Shown: one piece after another, positions 34,426-43,491 of the stretch
Layout: each line of letters opens with the position of its first letter
Numbering within the stretch: the stretch's first letter is position 1
DNA from: Brucella haematophila
GTDB lineage: Bacteria; Pseudomonadota; Alphaproteobacteria; Rhizobiales; Rhizobiaceae
Reading direction: 5' to 3'
Assembly (NCBI RefSeq): GCF_005938105.1
Contig: NZ_VCPE01000010.1
Location: forward strand, 62,001-126,000
Length of the DNA stretch: 64,000 nt
Notes under the pieces: model-generated
Told to the model about the DNA's origin: nothing
What the model saw: the letters and a program-made list of their open reading frames with translations, nothing else
Databases searched by the model: none
Position numbers and translations under genes: made by a program

Positions 34426-36306
34426 ATGAATAATGGATCGAGTGGCTTCGATCTGGAGATATGCGGCGCCATATCTGCCAGATTGCAGCGGCGTGGCATT
34501 GCGCGTTGTTTGCTTGTCGGGGCTTATGGGGAAGCAGTGCGCAACGGAACCACATTTTGCGCCGAGCTTGTGCAGCAGTCTGGCGTCGGCGAAATCGCTG
34601 TTTTCGAAGCGATTGCTGACCTTCTGGGGCTGGATTTTACCCGGGAGCTGTTGCCGTCTCGCGTGTTCATTTCCGATGAAGATGCCTTGCACAGTGTCAA
34701 AGATATTGCGCAGGTCATGACCATCGGGCCTGACGGCACGACATATCTCTATATCGCACCGACAGAACACCGGATCAGGAGCCTGCTGGAGCATGTGCGC
34801 GCCCATCCCACGCTGCGCAATCGCATCCGCATCTGCACGCCCACGCTTTTGCGGCAGATATTGCGTCGGCGGTATCGCGCGCGGCTGATTGACCGTGCCC
34901 GGCAGATGACACCGCAATCTCTTTCAGCGTCACGTGTTCTGCATAGCTGGCAGGCTTTCGGCATCGCGATGGCGCTTTACTTGCTGGTCGCGGCCATCAT
35001 CAACTGGCCTTTGCAGACATTTCTGACGCTGCACGTCCTGATGACGCTGTTTTTCTTCGGTTGTGTTTTGATCCGGCTGTTTGCCGTGACAACGGGCGGT
35101 CGTCTGCGTTTAGTGGACGTCTTGCCGCTGAGAAAACGGGATTTGCCGGTCTATTCCGTTCTTGTTCCCCTCTATCGGGAAAAGGAAGTGATCGGCCAAC
35201 TGGTGGAAGTCCTTAGCGGGATCAACTGGCCGCCCAGCAAGCTGGAAATCAAGCTCGTCTGCGAGGAAGACGATTTTGAAACGCGTGATGCGATAGATCG
35301 TCAGCATCTGCCTGCAAATTTCGAGGTCATTCCCGTGCCGCCGGGTGGCCCCCGCACCAAGCCAAATGCGCTGAACTATGCGCTTCAATTCGTACGCGGC
35401 GAAATTGTTGCGGTTTTTGATGCCGAGGATCGTCCGCATCCCGACCAGTTGCGCGAAGCGTGGCAGTCCTTCACGCGGGATAGCGGTAAGCTTGCCTGCG
35501 TGCAGGCGCCGCTGATCATCGGTAATTTCCGGCACAATCTTCTGACACGCATGTTCGCCTTCGAATATTCGGCGCTGTTTCGCGGGCTTCTGCCCTGGCT
35601 TGCCGGGCAGGGGTTGGTTATTCCGCTGGGCGGTACGTCCAATCATTTTCGCCGGTCATGCCTGGAGGAAGTCGGCGGTTGGGATGCTTTCAACGTAACG
35701 GAAGATGCCGATCTCGGCATTCGTCTGGCGCGTTATGGATATAGCATCGGCACAATCAGTCGCGGCACAATCGAGGACGCGCCGGAGGACTACGATGTCT
35801 GGCGCAAGCAGCGCACGCGCTGGATCAAGGGCTGGATTCAAACCTGGCTGGTGCATGCCCGCGACCCTTATACGGCCTTGCGCCAGCTTGGCGGCTGGCG
35901 CTTTGCCATCAACCAGATCTACACGCTCGGCATCATCAGTTCAGCATTGTTGCATCCGATCATGCTGGTAACGCTGGCTGTCCTGATGGTGAAAGTGGTC
36001 ATGCAGCCGCTGACGCCAAGCAGCCTCGGGCTGCTGATGCTGGATGTGGTGAATATTCTGCTGGCCTATCTCAGCTTCTATCTGCTTGGCGCCAAAACCA
36101 TGGAGCCGACAGAGCGTGGCGGTTATGCCTATCTGCCGGGAATACCGATCTACTGGATGCTGATTTCGCTCTCGGCCTGGCGGGCATTGTGGCAGCTGGT
36201 ACACAAACCATATCTCTGGGAAAAGACCCCGCACAGGCCGAGCATTTTTTATTTGGGAGCAGACGACTGCGTGATGAATGCCGAACCGCGACCGATAATG
36301 GACTGA
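34426..36306 (+). CDS. membrane glycosyltransferase family 2 with MshEN-like N-terminal domain
   Basis: 626 residues. Residues about 1-130 resemble the MshEN / type II secretion ATPase N-domain: [20 protein letters not shown] leading into [11 protein letters not shown]. Two membrane helices (about 172-215) precede a processive GT2 domain with the D,D,D,QxxRW series: [28 protein letters not shown] and [10 protein letters not shown]. Several C-terminal helices follow. This architecture is shared with NfrB-type enzymes and distant BcsA relatives; no PilZ domain is seen. Product unknown. GGGGGA before ATG 34426 supports the start; GTG 34411 is the alternative. Its last 58 bases overlap the convergent ppk2. 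Confidence 0.85.
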   Translation: MNNGSSGFDLEICGAISARLQRRGIARCLLVGAYGEAVRNGTTFCAELVQQSGVGEIAVFEAIADLLGLDFTRELLPSRVFISDEDALHSVKDIAQVMTIGPDGTTYLYIAPTEHRIRSLLEHVRAHPTLRNRIRICTPTLLRQILRRRYRARLIDRARQMTPQSLSASRVLHSWQAFGIAMALYLLVAAIINWPLQTFLTLHVLMTLFFFGCVLIRLFAVTTGGRLRLVDVLPLRKRDLPVYSVLVPLYREKEVIGQLVEVLSGINWPPSKLEIKLVCEEDDFETRDAIDRQHLPANFEVIPVPPGGPRTKPNALNYALQFVRGEIVAVFDAEDRPHPDQLREAWQSFTRDSGKLACVQAPLIIGNFRHNLLTRMFAFEYSALFRGLLPWLAGQGLVIPLGGTSNHFRRSCLEEVGGWDAFNVTEDADLGIRLARYGYSIGTISRGTIEDAPEDYDVWRKQRTRWIKGWIQTWLVHARDPYTALRQLGGWRFAINQIYTLGIISSALLHPIMLVTLAVLMVKVVMQPLTPSSLGLLMLDVVNILLAYLSFYLLGAKTMEPTERGGYAYLPGIPIYWMLISLSAWRALWQLVHKPYLWEKTPHRPSIFYLGADDCVMNAEPRPIMD

Positions 36307-37193
36307 TCTTCGGGGCCGATGGCGTCGAGATCGCGCCCGTCATAGGGCAGGGTCAGAAGGATACGCCGGATAGCGGCCAGTCTGGCGCGTCGCTTGTCGT
36401 TGGAGCGCACGATGGTCCACGGTGCATAGCCGCTGTCCGTCCGCTCCAGCATGGTGTGGAGCGCTGCGGAATAATCATCCCAGCGCGAAATGCCGGCCAC
36501 ATCCATCGGCGAGAATTTCCAGCTCTTGAGTGGGCTGTGGCGGCGCTCATGGAAGCGCTTCAGCTGCATTTCCTGACCGATATCGAGCCAGAATTTGAAC
36601 AGGTGAATGCCGTCCGTCACGATCATACGTTCGAAATCCGGCGTTTCCGTCAGGAAGATTTCCAGCTGCGCCGGTGTGCAGAAGCCCATTACCGCTTCAA
36701 CGCCAGCCCGGTTATACCAGGAGCGGTCGAAGGTGACGAATTCGCCCGCCGTCGGGAAATGGGCGACATAACGCTGGAAATACCACTGGCCGCTTTCGGT
36801 CGGGGTTGGCTTTGGCAGGGCCACGTTGCGCGCAGTACGCGGGTTCATGAATTCGCGGATCGTAAAGATCGTCCCGCCCTTGCCAGCCGCGTCGCGCCCT
36901 TCAAAGACGCTGATGACGCGTCCGCCGGTCGATTGCAGCCAGTATTGCAGTTTTACGAGCTCGATTTGCAGGCGCTGGAGGGTCGCCTCATATTCATCGC
37001 TCTTCATTTTGGACGTATAGGGATAGCCGCCCGATTGCAGCGCCTGATCGTCAATCCAGTTGGGAAGCTTGGGATCGTTGATATCGAACTTGCGTGTCTC
37101 GCCGTCGAGCTTCAGCTTGATCGGCTTATCCACGGCTGGAGTATCGCTTTTTTTGTCGTTCTTTTTGTTAGCTGTCTTCGAACTGTCACCCAC
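36249..37193 (-). CDS. ppk2: polyphosphate kinase 2
   Basis: 314 residues. Walker A is [12 protein letters not shown] (about 97-108), Walker B is [13 protein letters not shown] (about 154-166), and the lid region contains [16 protein letters not shown]. The enzyme makes or uses polyphosphate to phosphorylate nucleoside diphosphates (class I). A lysine-rich N-terminal tail of about 25 residues is extra. The 3' end overlaps the glycosyltransferase gene by 58 bases in the opposite direction. It probably has its own promoter in 37194-37360. Confidence 0.95.
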   Translation of the reverse strand: MGDSSKTANKKNDKKSDTPAVDKPIKLKLDGETRKFDINDPKLPNWIDDQALQSGGYPYTSKMKSDEYEATLQRLQIELVKLQYWLQSTGGRVISVFEGRDAAGKGGTIFTIREFMNPRTARNVALPKPTPTESGQWYFQRYVAHFPTAGEFVTFDRSWYNRAGVEAVMGFCTPAQLEIFLTETPDFERMIVTDGIHLFKFWLDIGQEMQLKRFHERRHSPLKSWKFSPMDVAGISRWDDYSAALHTMLERTDSGYAPWTIVRSNDKRRARLAAIRRILLTLPYDGRDLDAIGPEDQSIIGRGSAFITQSSAPK

Positions 37194-37359
37194 GGCAATT
37201 CCCTTTCGTTTATATCAATCCATGATATGGGCATATGAGAAGCTTCGTAAAGACGCCGACGCTGATTTCGACTGAGGTATAAGGCTGTCGTCACACGTGT
37301 TCTGATCGGGAAAAGCCGTTTTCCCGATCTGGCAACAGGTTCGATGAACGGCATAGAGC

Positions 37360-37437
37360 CTAGTGGATTGAATTTGACGTTTGAATCCCCGCTGACACAT
37401 ATGCTGTTTCAAACGTCAAATTCGAAAAATCCACTAG
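37360..37437. repeat. MITE-like palindrome 1
   Basis: A 78-base inverted repeat bounded by CTAG. The left arm starts CTAGTGGATTGAATTTGACG and continues to 37385; the right arm ends in AATTCGAAAAATCCACTAG and matches it except for a 4-base GAAA insertion. It lies 13 bases from a second, different palindrome with the same CTAGTGG ends, in the ppk2-phoR gap. No protein is encoded. Confidence 0.85.
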
Positions 37438-37450
37438 ATACATATAGTTG

Positions 37451-37522
37451 CTAGTGGTCTGATTCCAACATTTGCTCAGCGCTTGGAGCCCAGGGATGCA
37501 AATGTTGGAATCAGACCACTAG
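37451..37522. repeat. MITE-like palindrome 2
   Basis: A 72-base element with perfect 25-base inverted arms (37451-37475 and 37498-37522) beginning CTAGTGGTCTGATTCCAACA and a 22-base centre. It ends only 15 bases before the phoR-like start codon, leaving AAGGA as ribosome site. The shared CTAGTGG terminus with the neighbouring element suggests the same mobilising machinery. Confidence 0.9.
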
Positions 37523-37537
37523 TCTAAGGAATAGACA

Positions 37538-38848
37538 ATGAGTGAAGACAACCGCCGTACCGATGATGCCGAGACCGCCCCGGAGGCGCGCGCTCCGGAA
37601 TCGTCGATCTTTGCCCCGCTTGGGCGGGTGAAGGGCGTTCTCATCGTCAGCATGGTTCTGGCGGTTTGCGTCATGGCTCTGGAACTGCCGTTCTGGTTCC
37701 GGGCGGTGCTGCTGGCGCTGGTGGTGCTGGGGGCGGTCTGGGTTGCCAATGAAGTTGGCAGCGGTGAGCCTGACGCCGACCCGGTCAAGGATGACGACCA
37801 AAGCGAAATGGCCGGTGTTTCCGGCGAGCGGCTGGCCGATCTCCTCACCGATCCGATGATTGTCTTCGACCATGGCGGCACGGTGCTGTTCGCCAATGCG
37901 GCGGCGCTGGAGGCCTTCCAGTCTCTTGAAGGCGGCACGGCGCTCTATCTACGCTTCCGCGCGCCAGAAATGCATGCGCTCATTCAAGGCGTTATTGCTG
38001 ATGGCGAGCCGCGCAGCATCGAATATTTCGAGCGCGTGCCAATCGACCGCTGGTACAAGGCCATGGTCAAGGCGCTGCCGGACGCAGAAGGGCGGCCCGA
38101 ACTGTTCGTGCTTATCTTCCGCGATCAGAGTGAAACGCGCCGTATCGACCGCATGCGGTCCGACTTCATCGCCAATGCCAGCCATGAATTGCGCACGCCG
38201 CTTGCCTCGTTGCGCGGCTTCATCGAAACCTTGCAGGGGCCAGCGCGCAACGACGTCGCGGCGCGTGACCGCTTTCTCGATATCATGCAGAAACAGGCCG
38301 AGCGCATGTCGCGCCTGATTGACGATTTGCTGTCACTGTCCCGGCTGGAAATGCGGGCGCATCTGGCGGTCAATGAAAGCGTGGACCTGACGTCTATTCT
38401 CAACCATGTCGCCGATACGCTGAACCCGCTCGCCGCCAATCTCGGCGTGGTGATCGAGCGCAATCTGCCGGATCGTCCGCTGCTGGTGACCGGCGCCCGT
38501 GACGAGTTGATACAGGTGTTCCAGAACCTTGTCGAAAATGCCTGCAAATACGGGCAGGCGGGCAAGAAGGTTATCGTCAAGCTGGAGACGGATGAAACCG
38601 GCAGTGCGCCGGAAGTCGTGGCTTCGGTGCAGGATTTCGGACCGGGTATCTCGACCGAACATCTGCCCCGCCTCACCGAGCGGTTCTATCGCATCGATGT
38701 GGAAACCAGCCGGGCCCAGAAGGGCACCGGACTGGGGCTTGCCATCGTGAAGCATATTCTGGCGCGCCATCGCGGCCGTCTGGTGGTGCGCTCGCAGCTT
38801 GGCGAAGGCTCCACCTTCATGGTGCGCCTGCCGAAGCGCGAAGGCTGA
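37538..38848 (+). CDS. phoR: PhoR-like sensor histidine kinase, without adjacent regulator
   Basis: 436 residues. Two membrane helices (about 33-50 and 53-71), a PAS-like domain (about 95-200) and a kinase core with His216 in FIANASHELRTPLASLRG, N box NLVENACKYGQ, G1 DFGPGIS and G2 GTGLGLAI. This layout matches PhoR of alphaproteobacteria, which phosphorylates PhoB under phosphate limitation. phoB and pst genes are not next to it here, so the symbol rests on architecture. The neighbouring ppk2 fits a phosphate theme. The MITE-like palindrome just upstream may affect its expression. Confidence 0.85.
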   Translation: MSEDNRRTDDAETAPEARAPESSIFAPLGRVKGVLIVSMVLAVCVMALELPFWFRAVLLALVVLGAVWVANEVGSGEPDADPVKDDDQSEMAGVSGERLADLLTDPMIVFDHGGTVLFANAAALEAFQSLEGGTALYLRFRAPEMHALIQGVIADGEPRSIEYFERVPIDRWYKAMVKALPDAEGRPELFVLIFRDQSETRRIDRMRSDFIANASHELRTPLASLRGFIETLQGPARNDVAARDRFLDIMQKQAERMSRLIDDLLSLSRLEMRAHLAVNESVDLTSILNHVADTLNPLAANLGVVIERNLPDRPLLVTGARDELIQVFQNLVENACKYGQAGKKVIVKLETDETGSAPEVVASVQDFGPGISTEHLPRLTERFYRIDVETSRAQKGTGLGLAIVKHILARHRGRLVVRSQLGEGSTFMVRLPKREG

Positions 38849-38856
38849 GAATTAGA

Positions 38857-38900
38857 GCGCATCCCGAAAAGTGTGAAACGGTTTTCGGAACAAGATGCGC
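38857..38900. repeat. dispersed palindromic repeat
   Basis: GCGCATC...GATGCGC outer arms with inner CCGAAAA/TTTTCGG, the centre reading GTGTGAAACGG. It fills the space between the convergent phoR-like gene and the next gene, and closely matches 49151-49193. Confidence 0.85.
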
Positions 38901-38903
38901 GGT

Positions 38904-40034
38904 CTAACGCGAGAGGCGGCGCAGAAGCTCCCATTTCAGCGGGCGAAGCCGCTTGTAAAGACGGGTGGTGCGCAGGCCGTCGATGGTCTGCTGACAGGCA
39001 AGCGCGATCCTGCCGCGCAGGGTGCGGGCAACCACATAATCGCGCATGGGGATTTCGAGATTTGCGAAATCCTGCTTCCACGGCTCATTGCCGAAGCCGA
39101 GATCGAAGCATTCGTAATCATCGGCTTTTAGGGCTTCGATCAGCCGCACCATCAACACTTTGCCGGGCGAATATTTGTTCCAGATACCGTCTTCGAAGGT
39201 GGTGATCATCGCACAATAATGCCGCTTGCGCGTCACGCTCCACATGGTGGCGACGACCGCGTCATCCATTGTCAGAACGGAGAAATGCAGGGCATTCACG
39301 GCGGCCAAAGGCTCGGTCACCATTTCGAAGAAGCGGCGCTTTTCGGGATGGGTCTCGAAACCGGGGACTTTGGTGTCCTCAAAACGCTTCTGCTTTTGTT
39401 GCAGCATGGTTTCAAGAAAGGTCGCCCGCTCCAGCGCGTCGCGCGTGACGAGAAAGCGATAACGCCCGGCGCGGCGCAATGCCTTTGCGCGCTTGGCAAT
39501 GGAGCTATGGCCGCGGATCGATTGTTCGATCTCCGGCATGGGGCGGTCAAGCGTGATCCAGTGCGTGCCCGCCGCACAGTCGCGATTGGACAGACCCCAG
39601 AAAGGATTGGGCCGACCTTCGACTTCCTGCGGCATTTTTTCAAAAGCCACCATGTCGAAGGGCGGCAGGGCTGCGAAAATCTGCTTCAAAAGGGCTGCGG
39701 CGCCTGCGACATCCCAATGCGGCGCGTTTTCGAAGAGGATCGGCGCGTTGTAATCGGAGACACCGTCATCCACGAAAGACAGAATGCGTGCGCCATAGCG
39801 CTGCATGATGCAGAACGGGACAAACAGGACGGGCCGCTGGTTCTGGTCGCGGACTTCAACCAGGCAAAGCTCTGCCTTATGCGCTGCGCCATAGCTTGCT
39901 TCCCAGGCGCGCAGAAAGGTTCTGGACTGAAAGACATAAAGCGCGCAGCTGCTGCTGTCATTCGCGTCGGGCCAGTCGTTGGATAGATCGTCGACGCGAC
40001 GATGCACTCTGATTTGGAAATTGGCACTCGACAT
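38904..40034 (-). CDS. FemAB/GNAT-like acyltransferase (HfsK/CelD-type), polysaccharide locus
   Basis: 376 residues resembling the GNAT_6 (BcsL/CelD/HfsK) family: an N-terminal half with RTFLRAWEASYGAAHKAELC and VPFCIMQRYGARILSFVDDG, and a C-terminal acetyltransferase half with AVVATMWSVTRKRHYCAMI, KYSPGKVLMVRLIEAL and CFDLGFGNEPWKQDF. Related proteins acylate polysaccharide sugars or precursors in the cytoplasm; HfsK modifies Caulobacter holdfast. It starts the polysaccharide locus, divergent from the GT2 gene (198-base gap). The precise donor and acceptor are unknown. Confidence 0.75.
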   Translation of the reverse strand: MSSANFQIRVHRRVDDLSNDWPDANDSSSCALYVFQSRTFLRAWEASYGAAHKAELCLVEVRDQNQRPVLFVPFCIMQRYGARILSFVDDGVSDYNAPILFENAPHWDVAGAAALLKQIFAALPPFDMVAFEKMPQEVEGRPNPFWGLSNRDCAAGTHWITLDRPMPEIEQSIRGHSSIAKRAKALRRAGRYRFLVTRDALERATFLETMLQQKQKRFEDTKVPGFETHPEKRRFFEMVTEPLAAVNALHFSVLTMDDAVVATMWSVTRKRHYCAMITTFEDGIWNKYSPGKVLMVRLIEALKADDYECFDLGFGNEPWKQDFANLEIPMRDYVVARTLRGRIALACQQTIDGLRTTRLYKRLRPLKWELLRRLSR

Positions 40035-40232
40035 CAGCAGCCTTGAAATATCTGTTTGTTTGCCGGTTCATAAGCTGATCGCTCAATATGAACTGACGAA
40101 TCGACATCTTCATAACGTGGTTTAGTTTATTTGAAACTAAACGGAACTATGAAATGCTGGAAATCATCGTGGAAGTGTAACCTCTTCAAGCGATGACTGT
40201 CGATAATCAACCGGGAGCGGGCAAGGCGCGTA

Positions 40233-41255
40233 ATGTCAGTTTCGATTATCATCAAGACTTTAAACGAAGAACAGCGCATCGCCGCGGCGATCGAGAGCGC
40301 CCTTGCGGCTTTGCCTGACGGACAGGTCGAAGTCATCGTTTCTGATAGCGGCTCGTCGGACCGCACGGTGGAAATCGCCAGCGCTTATCCGGTGCGTGTG
40401 GTGCAGATCGAGGCGCCGGCGCGGGCAAGCTGTGGTCTTGGACCGCAACTGGGCTTTCAATATTCCACGCAGCCTTTTGTCTGCCTGATCGACGGCGACA
40501 TGATCATCGAGCCGGATTTTATTCCCGCTGCCCTGCAATATATGGCCGAGCACCCGGAAACCGGCGGTGTGACCGGGCATGTGGTGGACCAGATTCTGGA
40601 AAGCCTTGAATTTCAGCGCCGCGCACGCAGGCAGACGCCGGAAAAGCAGGCCGGTAATATCGACCGGATGAATGGCGGCGGTGTCTATCGCCGTGCCGCC
40701 ATCGAGCAGGCGGGCTATTTCTCAGACCGCAATCTGCACGGCCATGAAGAGTTCGATGCGGGCGTGCGCCTGCGCACCCATGGCTGGAAACTACACCGTC
40801 TCGACCGGCCTTTCGTGCAGCATTTCGGCTATTCGATGAATGCGTACAAGCTTTTGACGCGCCGCTGGAAAAGCAAATATCTGCGCGGCACCGGCGAAGT
40901 GCTGCGTGCAGCGGTTGGCCAGCCGCACTGGCAAAATGTTATAAAGGAACTGCCGGAATTGCGCCTCTGGGGCGCGGTCTATGTCTGGTGGCTGGTGGTG
41001 ATCGCCGCACTTTTGCTGGGCTTCGTCACGCCCTGGGCGCTTGTCGCGGCGCTTGTGTTCGCGCTTTTGCCATTTGTGCTGATGTCGATCCGCGAGCGCA
41101 GTGTTTCGCTCGGCGTCTATGCGGTCGTGGCATGGATTTTCCATGCGGCGGCCATGCCGCTTGGCTTCTTCCAGCCGCGCCGAAAGCCGCAGGACTGGAT
41201 CGAAAGCCGGGTCTTGAATGAAATCCCGAAAGAGACCCCAAAAGGGGCCTCATGA
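40233..41255 (+). CDS. glycosyltransferase family 2 with C-terminal membrane helices
   Basis: 340 residues. The GT-A domain starts MSVSIIIKTLNEEQRIAAAI and has SDSGSSDRT, the metal-binding DGD in VCLIDGDMIIEPDF, and acceptor-site GGGVYRR plus GHEEFDAGVRLRTHGW. About three helices follow at residues 248-320. It likely adds one sugar to a lipid-linked repeat unit at the inner face. The next gene, a secreted hydrolase, overlaps its stop by four bases, so the two are tightly coupled. Confidence 0.88.
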   Translation: MSVSIIIKTLNEEQRIAAAIESALAALPDGQVEVIVSDSGSSDRTVEIASAYPVRVVQIEAPARASCGLGPQLGFQYSTQPFVCLIDGDMIIEPDFIPAALQYMAEHPETGGVTGHVVDQILESLEFQRRARRQTPEKQAGNIDRMNGGGVYRRAAIEQAGYFSDRNLHGHEEFDAGVRLRTHGWKLHRLDRPFVQHFGYSMNAYKLLTRRWKSKYLRGTGEVLRAAVGQPHWQNVIKELPELRLWGAVYVWWLVVIAALLLGFVTPWALVAALVFALLPFVLMSIRERSVSLGVYAVVAWIFHAAAMPLGFFQPRRKPQDWIESRVLNEIPKETPKGAS

Positions 41256-43456
41256 GAAAGCTGCTTGCCGCTCTTCTGATCTGCGTTGCCGGTCTCAGCG
41301 CCCTGGCGTTCTGGCCGGAAAGGACTGTTGCGGAAGAGTGGATGCCGGTCAAGGAAACACGGCTGGAGATGACGCCGGGCAGCCCGCTCGACTTCTCGTC
41401 CATTCTGCCCAATTCCGCGATTGATGAGCAAAGCCGCATTGCAGCCAATGCCGCCGGGCGTCTCGTTCGGGCGGCAAAGCCGGATGAGCCTCAGCGCCTG
41501 TTCTGCGCGTCGCTCTCCTGGCGGTTGCCGTCGGCAGGCAAGATCGATCACGCCTTCATCGACCGCTATGTGCGGCAGCTTCGCCTGCATGGCTACAATA
41601 TTGCGCGGCTGCATTTCCTCGATACCGATCTGATGCTCAATCGGGATGGGGACTTCAACTTCGACCCCGAGGCGCTGGACCGCATTCGTTATCTGATGGC
41701 CGCCTTGAAACGCGAAGGTATCTACTGGACCATCGATGGATTGACGGCGGAAAGCGGCGCGCTCGGCGGCAGGGATATGAACCGCTGGGGACCGGAAGGC
41801 AATCTGAAGCGCCGCATCTATGTGGATGATACAGCCTTCGAACACTGGCTGCGGTTTCAAAAAGAAGTCTATGCGACGGTCAATCCCTATACCGGACTGG
41901 CCCCGTTGCAGGACCCGGCGCTGGCGCTGATCATTCCGTTCAATGAGAATGGTATCGAATTCACCAGTTTCCTGCATGGCAAGCAACCAGACGGCCCGTT
42001 CTGGCCGGGCTTTGCTCCGGCGTTCAATGCGTTTTTGAAAAAACGTTATACCAACACGGCTGCACTTTCACGGGCCTGGGGCGGTCTTGCCGCAGAGGAA
42101 AAGCTCGAAGCGGGAACGGTGCAACTGCCGCAAAGCCGTTCCGGCGGCGGCGCGCGGCTGCATGATTTTCAGGCCTTCGTCGTCGAGCGCGAGCAGGCGC
42201 TGGCCGCACGGCTTGAGGCGGCCTATCGCGCGCTTGGCTATAAGGGGCTGATCGCACCCTATAATAACTGGTTTACGGTTCAGACCGCGCTGTCGCGTAT
42301 GCCGCAACAGGCCATCAGCGCCAACACATATCATGACTGGACCGGCTCGATGGAACCCGGAACGACGATGAAGCAGAACAGCTCCATCGCCGATGCCGCC
42401 TCCTATGTCAGCGAGCTGGCCGCTGGCCGCTGGATCGGTCGCCCGTTCTTCGTTACCGAATACGAACACCTGTTCTGGAACCGTTATCGTTATGAAGCGG
42501 GGCTGGTTTTCCCGGCCTATGCCGCGTTGCAGGGGTGGGACGGTATTTGCCGCCATGGGCAGGGGCCGGTCACGCTTGCCTTCGACGAGGCAGAACCGCT
42601 TCGTCAGCGCATCGTGCCCTATACATTCGCGGTCGATCCGGTGGCGCGTGCGGGCGAAACGCTTGCCTCGCTCCTGTTCCGGCGCGGCGATGTCAAAACG
42701 GCGTCCTTCGCGGTTCCCTTCATGATGCAAGGCGAAACCAGCCTTGGCGATTCGCTTGAAACGCGAGAGCCGGAAAGGTTGAAAACGCTGGCGCTGGTCG
42801 GGGGTATCGGCCTGTTCGCCTCGGGTTTGCAGTGGCCGGAAACCACGGCCAAAGGCATCGAGATCAATTATCGCAATGTCGCGCTCGACAATGTTCTGGA
42901 GCGTTTGAAACAGGCAGGCCTGTCGCTCAAGGACAATGCGACCGATCCTTATCGCGGCATCTTCGCCAGCGCGACCGGCGAAATCCTGCTGGAACGGGAC
43001 CGCACTCGTATGCGGGTTGTGACGCCGCGGACCGAGGCACTGGCCTTCGCCGACCTGAAGGATAGTCTGACGCTTGGGCAATTGACGCTCAGCCATGCCG
43101 AAGGGCGCGGCCTTGTCTCCGTATCGGCGCTTGATACGCAACCCTTGGCAACCAGCGAGAAGATGCTGGTGATTTTCGCGACCGATGCCCGCAATACCGG
43201 CATGCGCTTTCGCGACGATGCGCAAAAGGAGATCGAGGATTGGGGGCGCCTGCCGGTGACATTGCTGCGCAACCGCGTCGATTTTCGGCTTTCGGGTGCT
43301 GCTTCGGCTTGGAAATTGTCTACCATCGGTCTCGACGGCAAGGTTCATGCGCCTGTCGCCACCGGCGATGGGCCGGTGGAATTTCGCCTCGATAACGGCG
43401 CGGGCGCTGACGGGCCGACGACCTTTTTCCTGCTGGAGCGCCGGTTCAGTCGCTAG
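41252..43456 (+). CDS. secreted glycoside hydrolase, clan-A barrel (cellulase/GH5-like)
   Basis: 734 residues. A signal or anchor helix (about 3-20, LLAALLICVAGLSALAF) precedes a TIM-barrel region (about 80-480). Candidate catalytic residues are Glu232 in IIPFNENGIEF (the Asn-Glu pair typical of clan GH-A) and Glu403 in FVTEYEHLFWNRYR at the seventh-strand position. The C-terminal 250 residues are beta-rich and may bind carbohydrate. Polysaccharide loci often carry such an enzyme for chain release or editing (PslG, for example). It forms one operon with the GT2. Family number not certain. Confidence 0.75.
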   Translation: MRKLLAALLICVAGLSALAFWPERTVAEEWMPVKETRLEMTPGSPLDFSSILPNSAIDEQSRIAANAAGRLVRAAKPDEPQRLFCASLSWRLPSAGKIDHAFIDRYVRQLRLHGYNIARLHFLDTDLMLNRDGDFNFDPEALDRIRYLMAALKREGIYWTIDGLTAESGALGGRDMNRWGPEGNLKRRIYVDDTAFEHWLRFQKEVYATVNPYTGLAPLQDPALALIIPFNENGIEFTSFLHGKQPDGPFWPGFAPAFNAFLKKRYTNTAALSRAWGGLAAEEKLEAGTVQLPQSRSGGGARLHDFQAFVVEREQALAARLEAAYRALGYKGLIAPYNNWFTVQTALSRMPQQAISANTYHDWTGSMEPGTTMKQNSSIADAASYVSELAAGRWIGRPFFVTEYEHLFWNRYRYEAGLVFPAYAALQGWDGICRHGQGPVTLAFDEAEPLRQRIVPYTFAVDPVARAGETLASLLFRRGDVKTASFAVPFMMQGETSLGDSLETREPERLKTLALVGGIGLFASGLQWPETTAKGIEINYRNVALDNVLERLKQAGLSLKDNATDPYRGIFASATGEILLERDRTRMRVVTPRTEALAFADLKDSLTLGQLTLSHAEGRGLVSVSALDTQPLATSEKMLVIFATDARNTGMRFRDDAQKEIEDWGRLPVTLLRNRVDFRLSGAASAWKLSTIGLDGKVHAPVATGDGPVEFRLDNGAGADGPTTFFLLERRFSR

Positions 43457-43491
43457 GTTTATCGAATATTGGTGGCTTTTGGATCAGACAG

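Noticed and set aside
34426-36306. Cellulose synthase BcsA
   Set aside because: The GT2 motifs fit the broad family, but there is no PilZ domain and no bcsB, bcsZ or bcsC neighbour.
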